A DNA stretch of 64,000 nt from contig CAVJLG010000043.1 of assembly GCA_963650135.1 (NCBI GenBank), positions 73,949-137,948 on the forward strand, given 5' to 3'. Positions 39,331 through 47,345 of this stretch are shown in pieces (the first letter of the stretch is position 1; every line of letters begins with the position of its first letter). Made by a program: the position numbers and the translations under genes. The notes beneath the pieces are model-generated. The model was not told the origin of the DNA and searched no databases. It was given only the letters and a program-made list of their open reading frames with translations. The DNA is from HGM13006 sp963650135. Its GTDB lineage: Bacteria > Bacillota > Clostridia > Oscillospirales > Oscillospiraceae.

Positions 39331-39743
39331 GCGTGATCTGACCTATAAGCCGGGTTCTGTAATCGACAGCCATCTATCTAGGCGTATCGTTGCCGATACG
39401 CTCCAGCCACCTAAGCGGAAGCAGCCGGGCAAGCCTTGCTTCCATTGCGGTGTTGCTCCGGATAGAGTTTACAGGGCTGCGCGCTTTCACACGGCAGCCG
39501 GTGAGCTCTTACCTCGCCTTTCCACCCTTACCCCTGGCGCGCCAGTGCACTATCATGCGAGCGTAAACGCTCATAAAGGTTGACATAGTGATGGCGAACA
39601 CCAAAGGCGGTATATCTCTGTTGCACTTTTCCTGTAGTCGCCTACGGCGGGCGTTACCCGTTATCCTTGCCCTATGGAGCCCGGACTTTCCTCACAGGGG
39701 GCCTTTCGGCGCACCCTCCGCGGCTGTCCGGTCAGGTCACGCC
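39331..39743 (-). ncRNA. rnpB: RNase P RNA, bacterial type A-like
   Basis: RNase P RNA is the catalytic RNA that removes tRNA 5' leaders. On the minus strand the 5' part has GAGGAAAGTCCGGGCTCC, the diagnostic CRI region; ACAGAACCCGGCTTATAGG is the CRV/3' region. The P1 helix is formed by GCGTGACCTGACC near 39742 and GGTCAGATCACGC near 39331. Length is about 413 bases. Short open frames inside it are not genes. Confidence 0.95.
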
Positions 39744-39747
39744 CATT

Positions 39748-39776
39748 ATCATACTGTAATTCTTGGGTATTGTCAA
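39748..39776 (-). promoter_or_regulatory. Promoter of rnpB
   Basis: On the minus strand TTGACA (39776-39771), 17-base spacer, TATGAT (39753-39748). Predicted start near 39741 agrees with the RNA 5' end. Confidence 0.9.
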
Positions 39777-39781
39777 ATGCT

Positions 39782-40084
39782 TTAGTAGATAAAATATGCC
39801 CTTCGCTTATCAAAGTAGGTATAATTCAGCGCAAGCGTAATCAGGTTAAGCAGCGGAATTTGCAGCGTGGCGTCTTGATTGAGCGCGGGGCAGAGCAGTG
39901 CATTGAGCAGCAGAATCAGCAGCGGAATCAGGGCGTCAGCCACCAGATAAATATAGTATAGCATGGGCCCGCGCCGGCGATAGTTGGCTAAGAAGCTCCG
40001 GACCACAAGGACATAGGCGCACAGGGCAAGGGAGGAGGCCGTTGCAATTACCGTGCAGAAAATGGCACCTTGGAGACAGTACAT
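39782..40084 (-). CDS. Small membrane protein of unknown function
   Basis: This 100-residue protein has two or three hydrophobic segments (AIFCTVIATASSLALCAYVL, YYIYLVADALIPLLILLLNA, LNLITLALNY) and a basic tail DKRRAYF. The ATG at 40084 has a full AGGAGG site 8 bases upstream, which is the main evidence that it is expressed. Its stop is six bases before the rnpB -35. I do not recognise the family. It is divergent from murD. Confidence 0.7.
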   Translation of the reverse strand: MYCLQGAIFCTVIATASSLALCAYVLVVRSFLANYRRRGPMLYYIYLVADALIPLLILLLNALLCPALNQDATLQIPLLNLITLALNYTYFDKRRAYFIY

Positions 40085-40164
40085 GGAAAAACCTCCTTCT
40101 TTTGCTCTATTTATCAAGATTCGGCATACTTTGCAATGGGACGAAAGGGGTTGGCCCAAATCCA

Positions 40165-40193
40165 TTGCAAAATACCGCGGAATCGTGTACAAT
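40165..40193 (+). promoter_or_regulatory. Promoter of the murD-M42-ispDF operon
   Basis: TTGCAA (40165-40170), 17-base spacer, TACAAT (40188-40193), 42 bases before murD. Confidence 0.65.
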
Positions 40194-40234
40194 ATCACAT
40201 TGGCTATATAAATGAACAAAAGGACTGATCGGTT

Positions 40235-41617
40235 ATGACAGTAAATGAATATTTTGAAGCGCTCAAGGGAAAGCGGGTCTGCGTCATCGGACTTGGCATC
40301 AGCAACCGCCCGCTGGTTAAAATGCTTCTGGAGCGGGGCATTCCGGTGGAGTGCCGGGACCGCACCCCCAGAGAGAAGCTGCTGCCCGAGGTATTGGAGC
40401 TGGAGCGTCAGGGCGCAAAGCTGACCCTGGGCGACGACTATCTGGAGCATATTGAGGCAGACGTGGTATTCCGTACCCCCGGCCTGAACGCTTTCTGCCC
40501 CCAGTTGATGGCGCTGCGGGAGAAGGGCTGTACCGTTACCTCGGAGATGGAGGCATTCTTTGCGGTTTGCACCTGCACGATTATCGGCATCACTGGCTCC
40601 GACGGTAAAACCACCACCACTACCCTGATTGCAAAGCTCTTAGAGGGCGCAGGGAAAACGGTATACTGCGGCGGCAACATCGGAACGCCCCTGCTGCCTC
40701 TGGCGGAAAAAATGCAGAAGGACGATGTGGCCGTGGTAGAGCTTTCGTCCTTCCAGCTCATGGGCATGACCCAGAGCCCCCATGTGTCGGTGGTGACCAA
40801 CCTGTCTCCCAACCATCTGGATATTCATAAGGACATGGAGGAGTATGTCACCGCCAAGGAGAACATCTACCTCCATCAGACTGCCGAGGATACGGTGGTG
40901 CTGAATTTGGATAATGAGATCACCAACAGCTTTTTGCCCAAGGCCAAGGGTCATGTGATGCAGTTCTCCCGCCTTGGCCGTCCGGAAAAGGGCTATTATC
41001 TCCGGAATGACGGTATGATCTGCCGGGTAGACGGCGAAGCGGAGACGGAGATTTTCCCTGCCGACGAAATTCTGATTCCCGGGGTGCACAACATCGAAAA
41101 CTATATGGCTGCATTCTGCGCCGTGGATGGGCTGGTTCCGGTAGCGGTGATGGAACACCTGGCGAAGACCTTTGGCGGCGTGGCCCATCGGATTGAACTG
41201 GTGCGGGTGAAGGACGGCGTAAAGTATTACGACAGCTCCATTGATTCCTCCCCCAACCGCACCAAGGCCGCTCTGCGCAGCTTCCACCAGAAGGTGATTA
41301 TGGTGGCCGGCGGCAAGGATAAGGGCATTGGCTATGACGACCTGGGCCCGGAGCTGCGGGAGCATGTGAAGCTGCTGGTGCTTACCGGTATGACCGCCGG
41401 GAAAATCCGTGCTGCGGCGGAAAAGGTCCCCGGCTATGACGGAGCCAATCCGGAGATTCTGGATGTAGAAGAATTTGATGACGCCATCCGGGCTGCTGCG
41501 GCCCGTGCAAAGGACGGGGATGTGGTGATTCTCTCTCCTGCCAGCACCTCCTTTGACCGGTTCCGGAATTTTGAGGAGCGGGGCGATCGTTTTAAGAAGG
41601 TTGTGATGGAGCTTTGA
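40235..41617 (+). CDS. murD: UDP-N-acetylmuramoyl-L-alanine--D-glutamate ligase
   Basis: MurD adds D-glutamate to the peptidoglycan precursor in the cytoplasm. The 460-residue protein has the UDP-binding N-domain (VCVIGLGISNRPL), the central ATPase P-loop GITGSDGKTTTTTLI, the NLSPNHLDIHKDMEEY motif with metal/catalytic residues, and the C-terminal DSSIDSSPNRTKAALRSF and LSPASTSFDRFRNFEERG segments diagnostic of MurD. It is outside any mra/dcw cluster. Its TGA overlaps the next ATG (TGATG), so it leads a tight operon through peptidases to ispF. Confidence 0.95.
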   Translation: MTVNEYFEALKGKRVCVIGLGISNRPLVKMLLERGIPVECRDRTPREKLLPEVLELERQGAKLTLGDDYLEHIEADVVFRTPGLNAFCPQLMALREKGCTVTSEMEAFFAVCTCTIIGITGSDGKTTTTTLIAKLLEGAGKTVYCGGNIGTPLLPLAEKMQKDDVAVVELSSFQLMGMTQSPHVSVVTNLSPNHLDIHKDMEEYVTAKENIYLHQTAEDTVVLNLDNEITNSFLPKAKGHVMQFSRLGRPEKGYYLRNDGMICRVDGEAETEIFPADEILIPGVHNIENYMAAFCAVDGLVPVAVMEHLAKTFGGVAHRIELVRVKDGVKYYDSSIDSSPNRTKAALRSFHQKVIMVAGGKDKGIGYDDLGPELREHVKLLVLTGMTAGKIRAAAEKVPGYDGANPEILDVEEFDDAIRAAAARAKDGDVVILSPASTSFDRFRNFEERGDRFKKVVMEL

Positions 41618-42633
41618 TGGAGCTATCTGAGGTACTAATGGCCCTGTCCCGGGCGAATGGCGTTTCCGGGCAGGAGGATGGGGCAGTTGCGGCGGCAAAG
41701 GCATTTCTGGAGCCGCTGGTTGACCGGACAGAGATTACGCCCCTGGGCAATCTCATCGGCTATCGTGCGTCCAAAAAGCCGAACGCGAAAACCGTACTGC
41801 TGGACGCTCATCTGGACCAGGTGGGATTGGTGGTGACCGGGCAGAAGAACGGCCTTTTGACCTTTACCGGCGGCGTTGGGGGCGTGGATGATCGGATGCT
41901 CCCGGGGCTCCAGGTAATGGTGCTGACTGACCCCATGCGCCATGGTGTGATTTCCTGCGGCGGGCCGGATGCAGACGAGGATAAGCCCATTGCACGGAAG
42001 GATCTGCGCATTGACTGCGGCATTTCGGAGGAAGAGGCAAAGGCCATTCCCGTGGGCACCCGCATTGCCTATGCCACAGAGCCCTGGACCGTGGGCAGCC
42101 ACTTCTTTGGAAAATCATTGGATAACCGCAGCTGCTATCTCTCACTGCTGCGTGCCATGGAGCTGACCAAGGACGAGGCGCTTCCGGTGAATGTTGCCGT
42201 GTTGGGCAGCGTACAGGAAGAGCAGGGGGGACTGGGTGCGCTGACCGGCGCTTATGCCATTCACCCGGATGTGGCGCTGGTGGCAGATGTGACCTTTGGC
42301 GACAGCCCGGATTCTCCCAAGGGGTTCCCGTTGGGCAGCGGCGCTGCCATAGGCTATAGTCCGGTGCTGGATCGGGACTATACCCGCAGACTCCAGCAGC
42401 TGGCGGAGCGGGAGAAGATTCTCTATGTGCGGGAAGTGATGTCCGGCAGTACCGGCACCAATTCCATGCATACGCAGATTGCAGGAGACGGCGTTCCGTC
42501 GGTGCTGCTGTCCCTGCCGCTTCGGTATATGCACACCCCCGTGGAGGAAATTGACCTTCGGGACGTGGAGGCGGTGGCGCAGCTGATTGCGGCCTTCCTT
42601 CGTAGCTTTGGAGAGGAGGAGTGGACATGCTGA
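41617..42633 (+). CDS. M42-family metallo-aminopeptidase 1
   Basis: The 338-residue protein is a complete M42 (TET) aminopeptidase: DAHLDQVGLV, KSLDNRSCYLSLL, SVQEEQGGLGA, VADVTFGDSP and LRYMHTPVEEID give all metal ligands and the catalytic Glu. M42 enzymes assemble as dodecamers that trim peptides. The ATG at 41617 shares a base with the murD stop. It is the first of three tandem M42 genes. Confidence 0.9.
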   Translation: MELSEVLMALSRANGVSGQEDGAVAAAKAFLEPLVDRTEITPLGNLIGYRASKKPNAKTVLLDAHLDQVGLVVTGQKNGLLTFTGGVGGVDDRMLPGLQVMVLTDPMRHGVISCGGPDADEDKPIARKDLRIDCGISEEEAKAIPVGTRIAYATEPWTVGSHFFGKSLDNRSCYLSLLRAMELTKDEALPVNVAVLGSVQEEQGGLGALTGAYAIHPDVALVADVTFGDSPDSPKGFPLGSGAAIGYSPVLDRDYTRRLQQLAEREKILYVREVMSGSTGTNSMHTQIAGDGVPSVLLSLPLRYMHTPVEEIDLRDVEAVAQLIAAFLRSFGEEEWTC

Positions 42634-43619
42634 CAACCATGGAACAGCTTTCCCATTTGACGGCTCCCTCCGGCTGGGAAAACAGCGTTCGGGATGTCAT
42701 CAAAACGTATGCCGATCAGCGGGGATTTTCCTATGAGACGGACCGCCTAGGCAATCTCCTGGTGCATGTGCCGGGAGCGCATGCGCCCAAAGTGCCGATT
42801 TTGCTGGCGGCGCATATGGACGAACCCGGCTTTATGGTGGAGGAGATCACCAAGGAGGGCCTGCTGAAATTTGGCCTAATGGGCAGCATTGCCCGGCGGA
42901 ATATTCTGGGCCGACAGGTGATGGCCGGAGACGATGGCTATCGCGGCGTAGTTGGACTGCGGCCCATCCATCTGACCACTGCGGAAGAGCGGAAAAAGCT
43001 CCCCAAGGTGGAGGATTTGTATATTGACCTGGGCTTTGCGGATAAAAAGGAAACGGAAGCGCACATTCAGCTGGGAGAATCCGGCGTATTTGCAGAGCCG
43101 TTCCGGGCTCTGGGCAATAAAGTGCTGGGAAAAGCGATGAGCCGCAGCGTTGGATGCGCGGTGCTGCTGAAGCTGATGGAGCAGGCGCTTCCGGTGGATG
43201 TGACGTTGGTATTTACGGTGCAGCATCATGTGGGCTGTCGCGGCGCTTATGGCGTAGGCGCCGGATATGAGGGGAATTATGTAGTGCTGGATACCTGCCC
43301 GGGCACATCCGGCGACGGGGAGCTTCCAGAGCTGGGCAAGGGCCCGGTGATTCCCAGAATGGATAAAAATGCGATGTTTGATCGGGAGCTGACGAAAAAA
43401 CTGCTGGCTGCCGCTAAGGCCATTCCGGTGCAGTCCGCTGCGCGGACAGAAGCAGCCGGTGACGGCGGCGCGATTCAGCAGTCCGGCCATGGAAACCGGG
43501 TTGCGGCGCTGTATTGCCCCGCAGCCTATGACAGAGCGCCCTGCCAGATGGTGGCCCCCAAGGATGCTGAGCGGATGCTGGCAGTTTTGACGGGCTTTTT
43601 AGAGGAGGCAGCACAATGA
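42627..43619 (+). CDS. M42-family paralogue 2, probably catalytically dead
   Basis: The 330-residue protein aligns across its length with the flanking M42 enzymes and keeps AAHMDEPGFM and the LDT Asp. Three key sites are replaced: the LDNR bridging Asp is SRS (KAMSRSVGC), the QEE catalytic/ligand pair is His-His (TVQHHVGCRGA), and the C-terminal ligand His of YxHTP is lost (AYDRAPCQ). Metal binding by the usual set is therefore unlikely. The frame is intact and spaced with GAGGAGG and ATGA links to its neighbours, so it is not a pseudogene. A structural or regulatory subunit of a mixed M42 particle is a reasonable inference. Confidence 0.85.
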   Translation: MLTTMEQLSHLTAPSGWENSVRDVIKTYADQRGFSYETDRLGNLLVHVPGAHAPKVPILLAAHMDEPGFMVEEITKEGLLKFGLMGSIARRNILGRQVMAGDDGYRGVVGLRPIHLTTAEERKKLPKVEDLYIDLGFADKKETEAHIQLGESGVFAEPFRALGNKVLGKAMSRSVGCAVLLKLMEQALPVDVTLVFTVQHHVGCRGAYGVGAGYEGNYVVLDTCPGTSGDGELPELGKGPVIPRMDKNAMFDRELTKKLLAAAKAIPVQSAARTEAAGDGGAIQQSGHGNRVAALYCPAAYDRAPCQMVAPKDAERMLAVLTGFLEEAAQ

Positions 43620-44602
43620 TTGAAACATTAAAAACGCTGACGGCGCTCTATGGGCCTTCCGGCAGTGAGCAGCCGGTTCAGGCGTGGATTCTGCGCTATC
43701 TTCAGGAGAGAAAAATTGACGCCCATACCGATGCACTGGGAAATATCATTGCGAAAGTGGGCGGAAGCGGCAAAAAGCTGGTGTTTTCTGCCCATATGGA
43801 TACCGTTGGCGTGATGCTGACAGACATCGACAAGGACGGTTACGGCAAGTTCAGCGCCGTCGGCTGGCTGGACCCGGCCACCATCGCCCATACGCCGGTG
43901 CGTTTTGAAAACGGAACGGTTGCTGCCATCTGCATTCAGGACGATAAGGTAGGCAAGGAGCTCAAGGCCAAGGATTTGTACCTGGATTTCGGTACCGGCT
44001 CCAAGGAAGAAACGGAGCAGCTGGTGACGGTTGGGGATACGGCGGCATTTGTGCCCCGTTTTCTGGAGACGAATGGTCGAATCCTGTCCACATTTCTCGA
44101 TAACCGCGCCGGTTGTGCGATTTTGCTCCAGGCGCTGGATCAGATGAAGGACCTCAAGAATGAAGTTTATTACGTCTTTTCCGTGCAGGAGGAGGTCGGT
44201 ACCCGTGGCGCAGGCCCCGCTGCTTTTGGAATTCAGGGCAGCATTGGCATTGCGGTAGATGTGACTGCGGTGGACGATGTGCCGGGCTCCATCCACGATG
44301 GAACGGCAGTTCTGGGAAAGGGAGCCGGAGTAAAAATTCTGGATCACAGCGCCCTGTGCCGTCCGGAGCTGATTGCCGCAATGGACAAGCTTGCAAAAGA
44401 ACACGATATCCCTGTACAAAAGGACATTATGACCGGCGGCGGTACCGATGCAGGCCCTATGGCCCAGTCCGGCGCCGGTATGGCGGTGGGCGGAATCTCG
44501 CTGCCCTGCCGATATACCCATGCGCCCATTGAGGTGTGCGATAAAAATGATATGGAAGCCTGCGTTCGTCTGGTGGCGGCGCTGGCAGAAACGGAGTTAT
44601 AA
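43616..44602 (+). CDS. M42-family metallo-aminopeptidase 3
   Basis: The 328-residue protein has a full M42 active site: SAHMDTVGVM, FLDNRAGCAILL, SVQEEVGTRGAG, VDVTAVDDVP and CRYTHAPIEVCD. It overlaps gene 2 by ATGA. The order complete-degenerate-complete in one operon suggests co-assembly. It ends one base before the PLP enzyme gene region. Confidence 0.92.
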   Translation: MIETLKTLTALYGPSGSEQPVQAWILRYLQERKIDAHTDALGNIIAKVGGSGKKLVFSAHMDTVGVMLTDIDKDGYGKFSAVGWLDPATIAHTPVRFENGTVAAICIQDDKVGKELKAKDLYLDFGTGSKEETEQLVTVGDTAAFVPRFLETNGRILSTFLDNRAGCAILLQALDQMKDLKNEVYYVFSVQEEVGTRGAGPAAFGIQGSIGIAVDVTAVDDVPGSIHDGTAVLGKGAGVKILDHSALCRPELIAAMDKLAKEHDIPVQKDIMTGGGTDAGPMAQSGAGMAVGGISLPCRYTHAPIEVCDKNDMEACVRLVAALAETEL

Positions 44603-44603
44603 C

Positions 44604-45857
44604 ATGGTTTCAGAGGAAACAAGAATCCTTGCACAGAAGGTAACGGAGAAGGCAAAGCCGATTTTTGACCGGATCGACGCCGTTGCCGAGAAAAATGCCG
44701 AAAAAATGCTGGAAGCGTTTCAGGAGTACCGGGTCAGCGCGGCGCATTTGGTGGGCACCACCGGCTACGGCTATGACGACCTGGGCAGAGATACGTTGGA
44801 TAAGATTTTTGCCAAGGTGTTTCGGGCGGAATCCGGCCTGGTGCGCAGTCAGTTTGTAAACGGCACCCATACCATTACCTGCGCGCTGATGGGCATTCTG
44901 CGCCCGGGTGACACGGTGATTTCGGCGTTTGGCCCCCCTTATGACACCCTACAGAGCGTTTTGGGCATCACCGGAAACGCACCCGGCAACTTCCGGGAGA
45001 TGGGCATTGCCTACCGTCAGGTGGATATGACCGAGGATCTCCGTCCGGATATCCCCGAGATCTGCCGGGCGGTGCAGGAGCCCCATGCAAAGCTTTTGAT
45101 GATTCAGCGGTCCCGGGGCTATTCCCTGCGTGCGGCGCTGACGGTGCGGGAGATCGGCGAGATCATTGCAGCAGCCAAGGAGGCAAATCCGGATATTCTG
45201 GTGTTCGTGGACAACTGCTATGGTGAGTTCGTGGAGGACATCGAGCCCACGGAGGTGGGCGCGGACATCATGGCAGGCTCGCTTATCAAGAATCCCGGCG
45301 GCGGAATTGCCCCCACCGGCGGATATATTGTCGGACGGGAGGACCTGGTAGAGGCGGCGGCCATGCGGCTGACCTGCCCGGGCATCGGACGGGAATGCGG
45401 CTGCACGCAGGACGTAAACCGCCTTTTGTATCAGGGCTTCTTTATGGCGCCCCATGTGACGGCGCAGGCGCTGAAAACCGCGGTATTTTGCGCCGGAGCA
45501 ATGGAGGAAAAGGGCTTTGAGACGTCTCCTGCGATGGATGCGGTCCGGGGCGATATTGTGCAGACCGTAAAATTCGGCAGACCGGACCTGATGCGGGCGT
45601 TTTGCCGGGGCGTTCAGATGGGCGCGCCGGTGGATTCCTATGTGACCCCGGAGCCCTGGGATATGCCCGGCTATGAGGACCAGGTGATTATGGCGGCGGG
45701 TGCATTTGTGCAGGGCGCATCCATTGAGCTCAGCGCCGACGGCCCTATGCGTGACCCCTATATGGCTTATCTCCAGGGCGGCATTACTTATGAGTCCGGA
45801 AAGCTGGGCATTCTCCTGGCGCTGGAGCAGCTGGGGCGGCTTGAGGGAACGGTATGA
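44604..45857 (+). CDS. PLP-dependent methionine gamma-lyase-like (aluminium-resistance) protein
   Basis: The 417-residue protein belongs to the YnbB/aluminium-resistance group of type I PLP enzymes. Landmarks are HLVGTTGYGYDDLGRDTL, RSQFVNGTHTI, the Asp VFVDNCYGEFVE and the PLP lysine in AGSLIKNPGGGIAPTGG. The group is related to cystathionine gamma-synthase/methionine gamma-lyase; the physiological substrate is not settled. It follows the M42 genes directly and overlaps ispD by ATGA. The ATG at 44604 is chosen because it abuts the upstream stop and matches family starts. Confidence 0.9.
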   Translation: MVSEETRILAQKVTEKAKPIFDRIDAVAEKNAEKMLEAFQEYRVSAAHLVGTTGYGYDDLGRDTLDKIFAKVFRAESGLVRSQFVNGTHTITCALMGILRPGDTVISAFGPPYDTLQSVLGITGNAPGNFREMGIAYRQVDMTEDLRPDIPEICRAVQEPHAKLLMIQRSRGYSLRAALTVREIGEIIAAAKEANPDILVFVDNCYGEFVEDIEPTEVGADIMAGSLIKNPGGGIAPTGGYIVGREDLVEAAAMRLTCPGIGRECGCTQDVNRLLYQGFFMAPHVTAQALKTAVFCAGAMEEKGFETSPAMDAVRGDIVQTVKFGRPDLMRAFCRGVQMGAPVDSYVTPEPWDMPGYEDQVIMAAGAFVQGASIELSADGPMRDPYMAYLQGGITYESGKLGILLALEQLGRLEGTV

Positions 45858-46630
45858 AAATTTTTGACTGGCACCGGGAAAAGCGCTGGACCCACTGCAC
45901 GGCGGTGATCGTTGCGGCGGGCAGCGCCACACGGATGCGGGGCGTGGACAAGATCATGGCGGACCTGGACGGCGAACCGGTGATTGCCCATACCATCCGC
46001 AGCTTTGAGCAGGCCCGGTGTATTGACGAGATTGTGGTGGTGGCCAGAGAGGACCGGCTGGAGCAAATGCGCGCGCTGGTGGAGGAGAAGAACTTCCAAA
46101 AGGTCAGCGCCATTGTCGCGGGCGGAAAGGACCGGATGGAGTCGGTGCAGGCGGGACTGAATGCAGCCAGCCGGGAGACGGTTTTGGCGGCAGTGCAGGA
46201 CGGCGCAAGACCGCTGGTGACAGAGGACATCATCTGCCGGACGGTGGATATGGCTCTGTCCTATCACGCGGCGGCCCCTGCGGTTCCTGTGAAGGATACC
46301 ATTAAGGTGGTAGGCGAGGACGGAAGGGTGGAGAGTACGCCGGACCGTTCCACCCTTCGCGCCGTCCAGACCCCCCAGGTGTTTGACCGGGATTTGCTGG
46401 TGGCGGCATGGCAGCGGGCGAAAAAGGAAAAGCTCCAGTATACCGACGATTGCAGCGCCATGGAGGGAATGGGGGTTCATGTCTACCTCACCGAGGGCAG
46501 CGAAGAGAATTTGAAAATCACCACGCCTCTGGATTTAAAAGTTGCAGAGCTGATTTTGGAAGGGAGAAAAGCGGCATGCGAATCGGACACGGCTACGACG
46601 TCCACAAGCTCACCGAAGGACGCAAACTGA
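45854..46630 (+). CDS. ispD: 2-C-methyl-D-erythritol 4-phosphate cytidylyltransferase
   Basis: IspD couples MEP to CTP in the non-mevalonate isoprenoid pathway. The 258-residue protein has the nucleotidyltransferase motif TAVIVAAGSATRMRGVDK, AGGKDRMESVQAGL, VQDGARPLV and ALRAVQTPQVF-like TLRAVQTPQVFDRD. A short Ser/Thr-rich tail overlaps the ispF start by 55 bases. Together with ispF it supplies two consecutive blocks of the pathway (IspE is between them and not in the window). Confidence 0.94.
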   Translation: MKIFDWHREKRWTHCTAVIVAAGSATRMRGVDKIMADLDGEPVIAHTIRSFEQARCIDEIVVVAREDRLEQMRALVEEKNFQKVSAIVAGGKDRMESVQAGLNAASRETVLAAVQDGARPLVTEDIICRTVDMALSYHAAAPAVPVKDTIKVVGEDGRVESTPDRSTLRAVQTPQVFDRDLLVAAWQRAKKEKLQYTDDCSAMEGMGVHVYLTEGSEENLKITTPLDLKVAELILEGRKAACESDTATTSTSSPKDAN

Positions 46631-47049
46631 TTCTTGGCGGCATTGAGGTGCCTCATACCTTGGGCCTGTTGGGCCATTCCGACGCGGATGTGCTGACCCA
46701 TGCCATCATGGATTCCATTCTGGGGGCTGCGGCATTGGGCGATATTGGTCAGCACTTTCCGGACAACGACGATCGGTATTTGGGTGCGGACAGCACAGAG
46801 CTGCTGCGGCATGTGATGGTGCTGATTCGGGAAAAGGGCTATCGCATTGGCAACCTGGATGCTACCATCATTGCTCAGAAGCCCAAGCTGATGCCCTATC
46901 TTCCCATGATGCGGAAGAAACTGGCAGAGGTGATGAAAATCCGGGAAGACCAGCTGAATCTCAAAGCAACCACGGAAGAGCATATGGGCTTTACCGGACG
47001 GCAGGAGGGAATTTCTGCCCACTGCGTTTGCCTGCTGGAAGAAATGTGA
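46576..47049 (+). CDS. ispF: 2-C-methyl-D-erythritol 2,4-cyclodiphosphate synthase
   Basis: IspF closes the cyclodiphosphate ring in the MEP pathway. The 157-residue protein begins MRIGHGYDVHKLTEG with the DxH zinc site, then GLLGHSDADVLTHAIMD and a C-terminal KATTEEHMGFTGRQEGIS. The ATG at 46576 is inside ispD; earlier starts lie in ispD and do not match the family. The 55-base overlap suggests translational coupling with ispD. Confidence 0.95.
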   Translation: MRIGHGYDVHKLTEGRKLILGGIEVPHTLGLLGHSDADVLTHAIMDSILGAAALGDIGQHFPDNDDRYLGADSTELLRHVMVLIREKGYRIGNLDATIIAQKPKLMPYLPMMRKKLAEVMKIREDQLNLKATTEEHMGFTGRQEGISAHCVCLLEEM

Positions 47050-47093
47050 CAGAATTTGCGGAAAAATCATATCATGCTCATGGAGGGGATTCT

Positions 47094-47345
47094 ATGAGCA
47101 TGATTTTTTTCACCTTTCGGGCGCAAACCGGCGCTCGAACAGGCGCGATGATACTGAGCAATGCTGGGATTTCCGGTATGGTTGGGCGAACGCCGGGGTT
47201 TTTATCCACCGGCGGCTGCGGCTATGGAATTCGGGTGGCGGCAAGGGACGGAAAACGGGCGGCAGCGATCCTGCGGGCCGGGGGGCATCCCTATGAACGG
47301 AGCTATTATCTCGAGGGCAATCGGGGCAGGGAGGTGCAGCTGTGA
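47094..47345 (+). CDS. DUF3343 (putative Se/S carrier-like) protein
   Basis: The 83-residue protein fits the small DUF3343 group: MIFFTFRAQTGARTGAMILS, and a conserved cysteine in TGGCGYGIRVA. The family is called a putative selenium/sulfur carrier because members often sit beside cysteine desulfurase-like genes, as here. TGGAGGGG precedes the ATG. Its stop overlaps the GTG start of the next gene, so the two are coupled. Confidence 0.75.
   Translation: MSMIFFTFRAQTGARTGAMILSNAGISGMVGRTPGFLSTGGCGYGIRVAARDGKRAAAILRAGGHPYERSYYLEGNRGREVQL

Noticed and set aside
39149..39961. Short plus-strand open frames over the RNase P RNA
   Set aside because: The region folds as RNase P RNA with P1 pairing and promoter on the minus strand; the frames lack ribosome sites.
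42627..43619. Middle M42 gene as a pseudogene
   Set aside because: The frame is complete, with normal codon use, ribosome site and ATGA coupling; only active-site residues differ.
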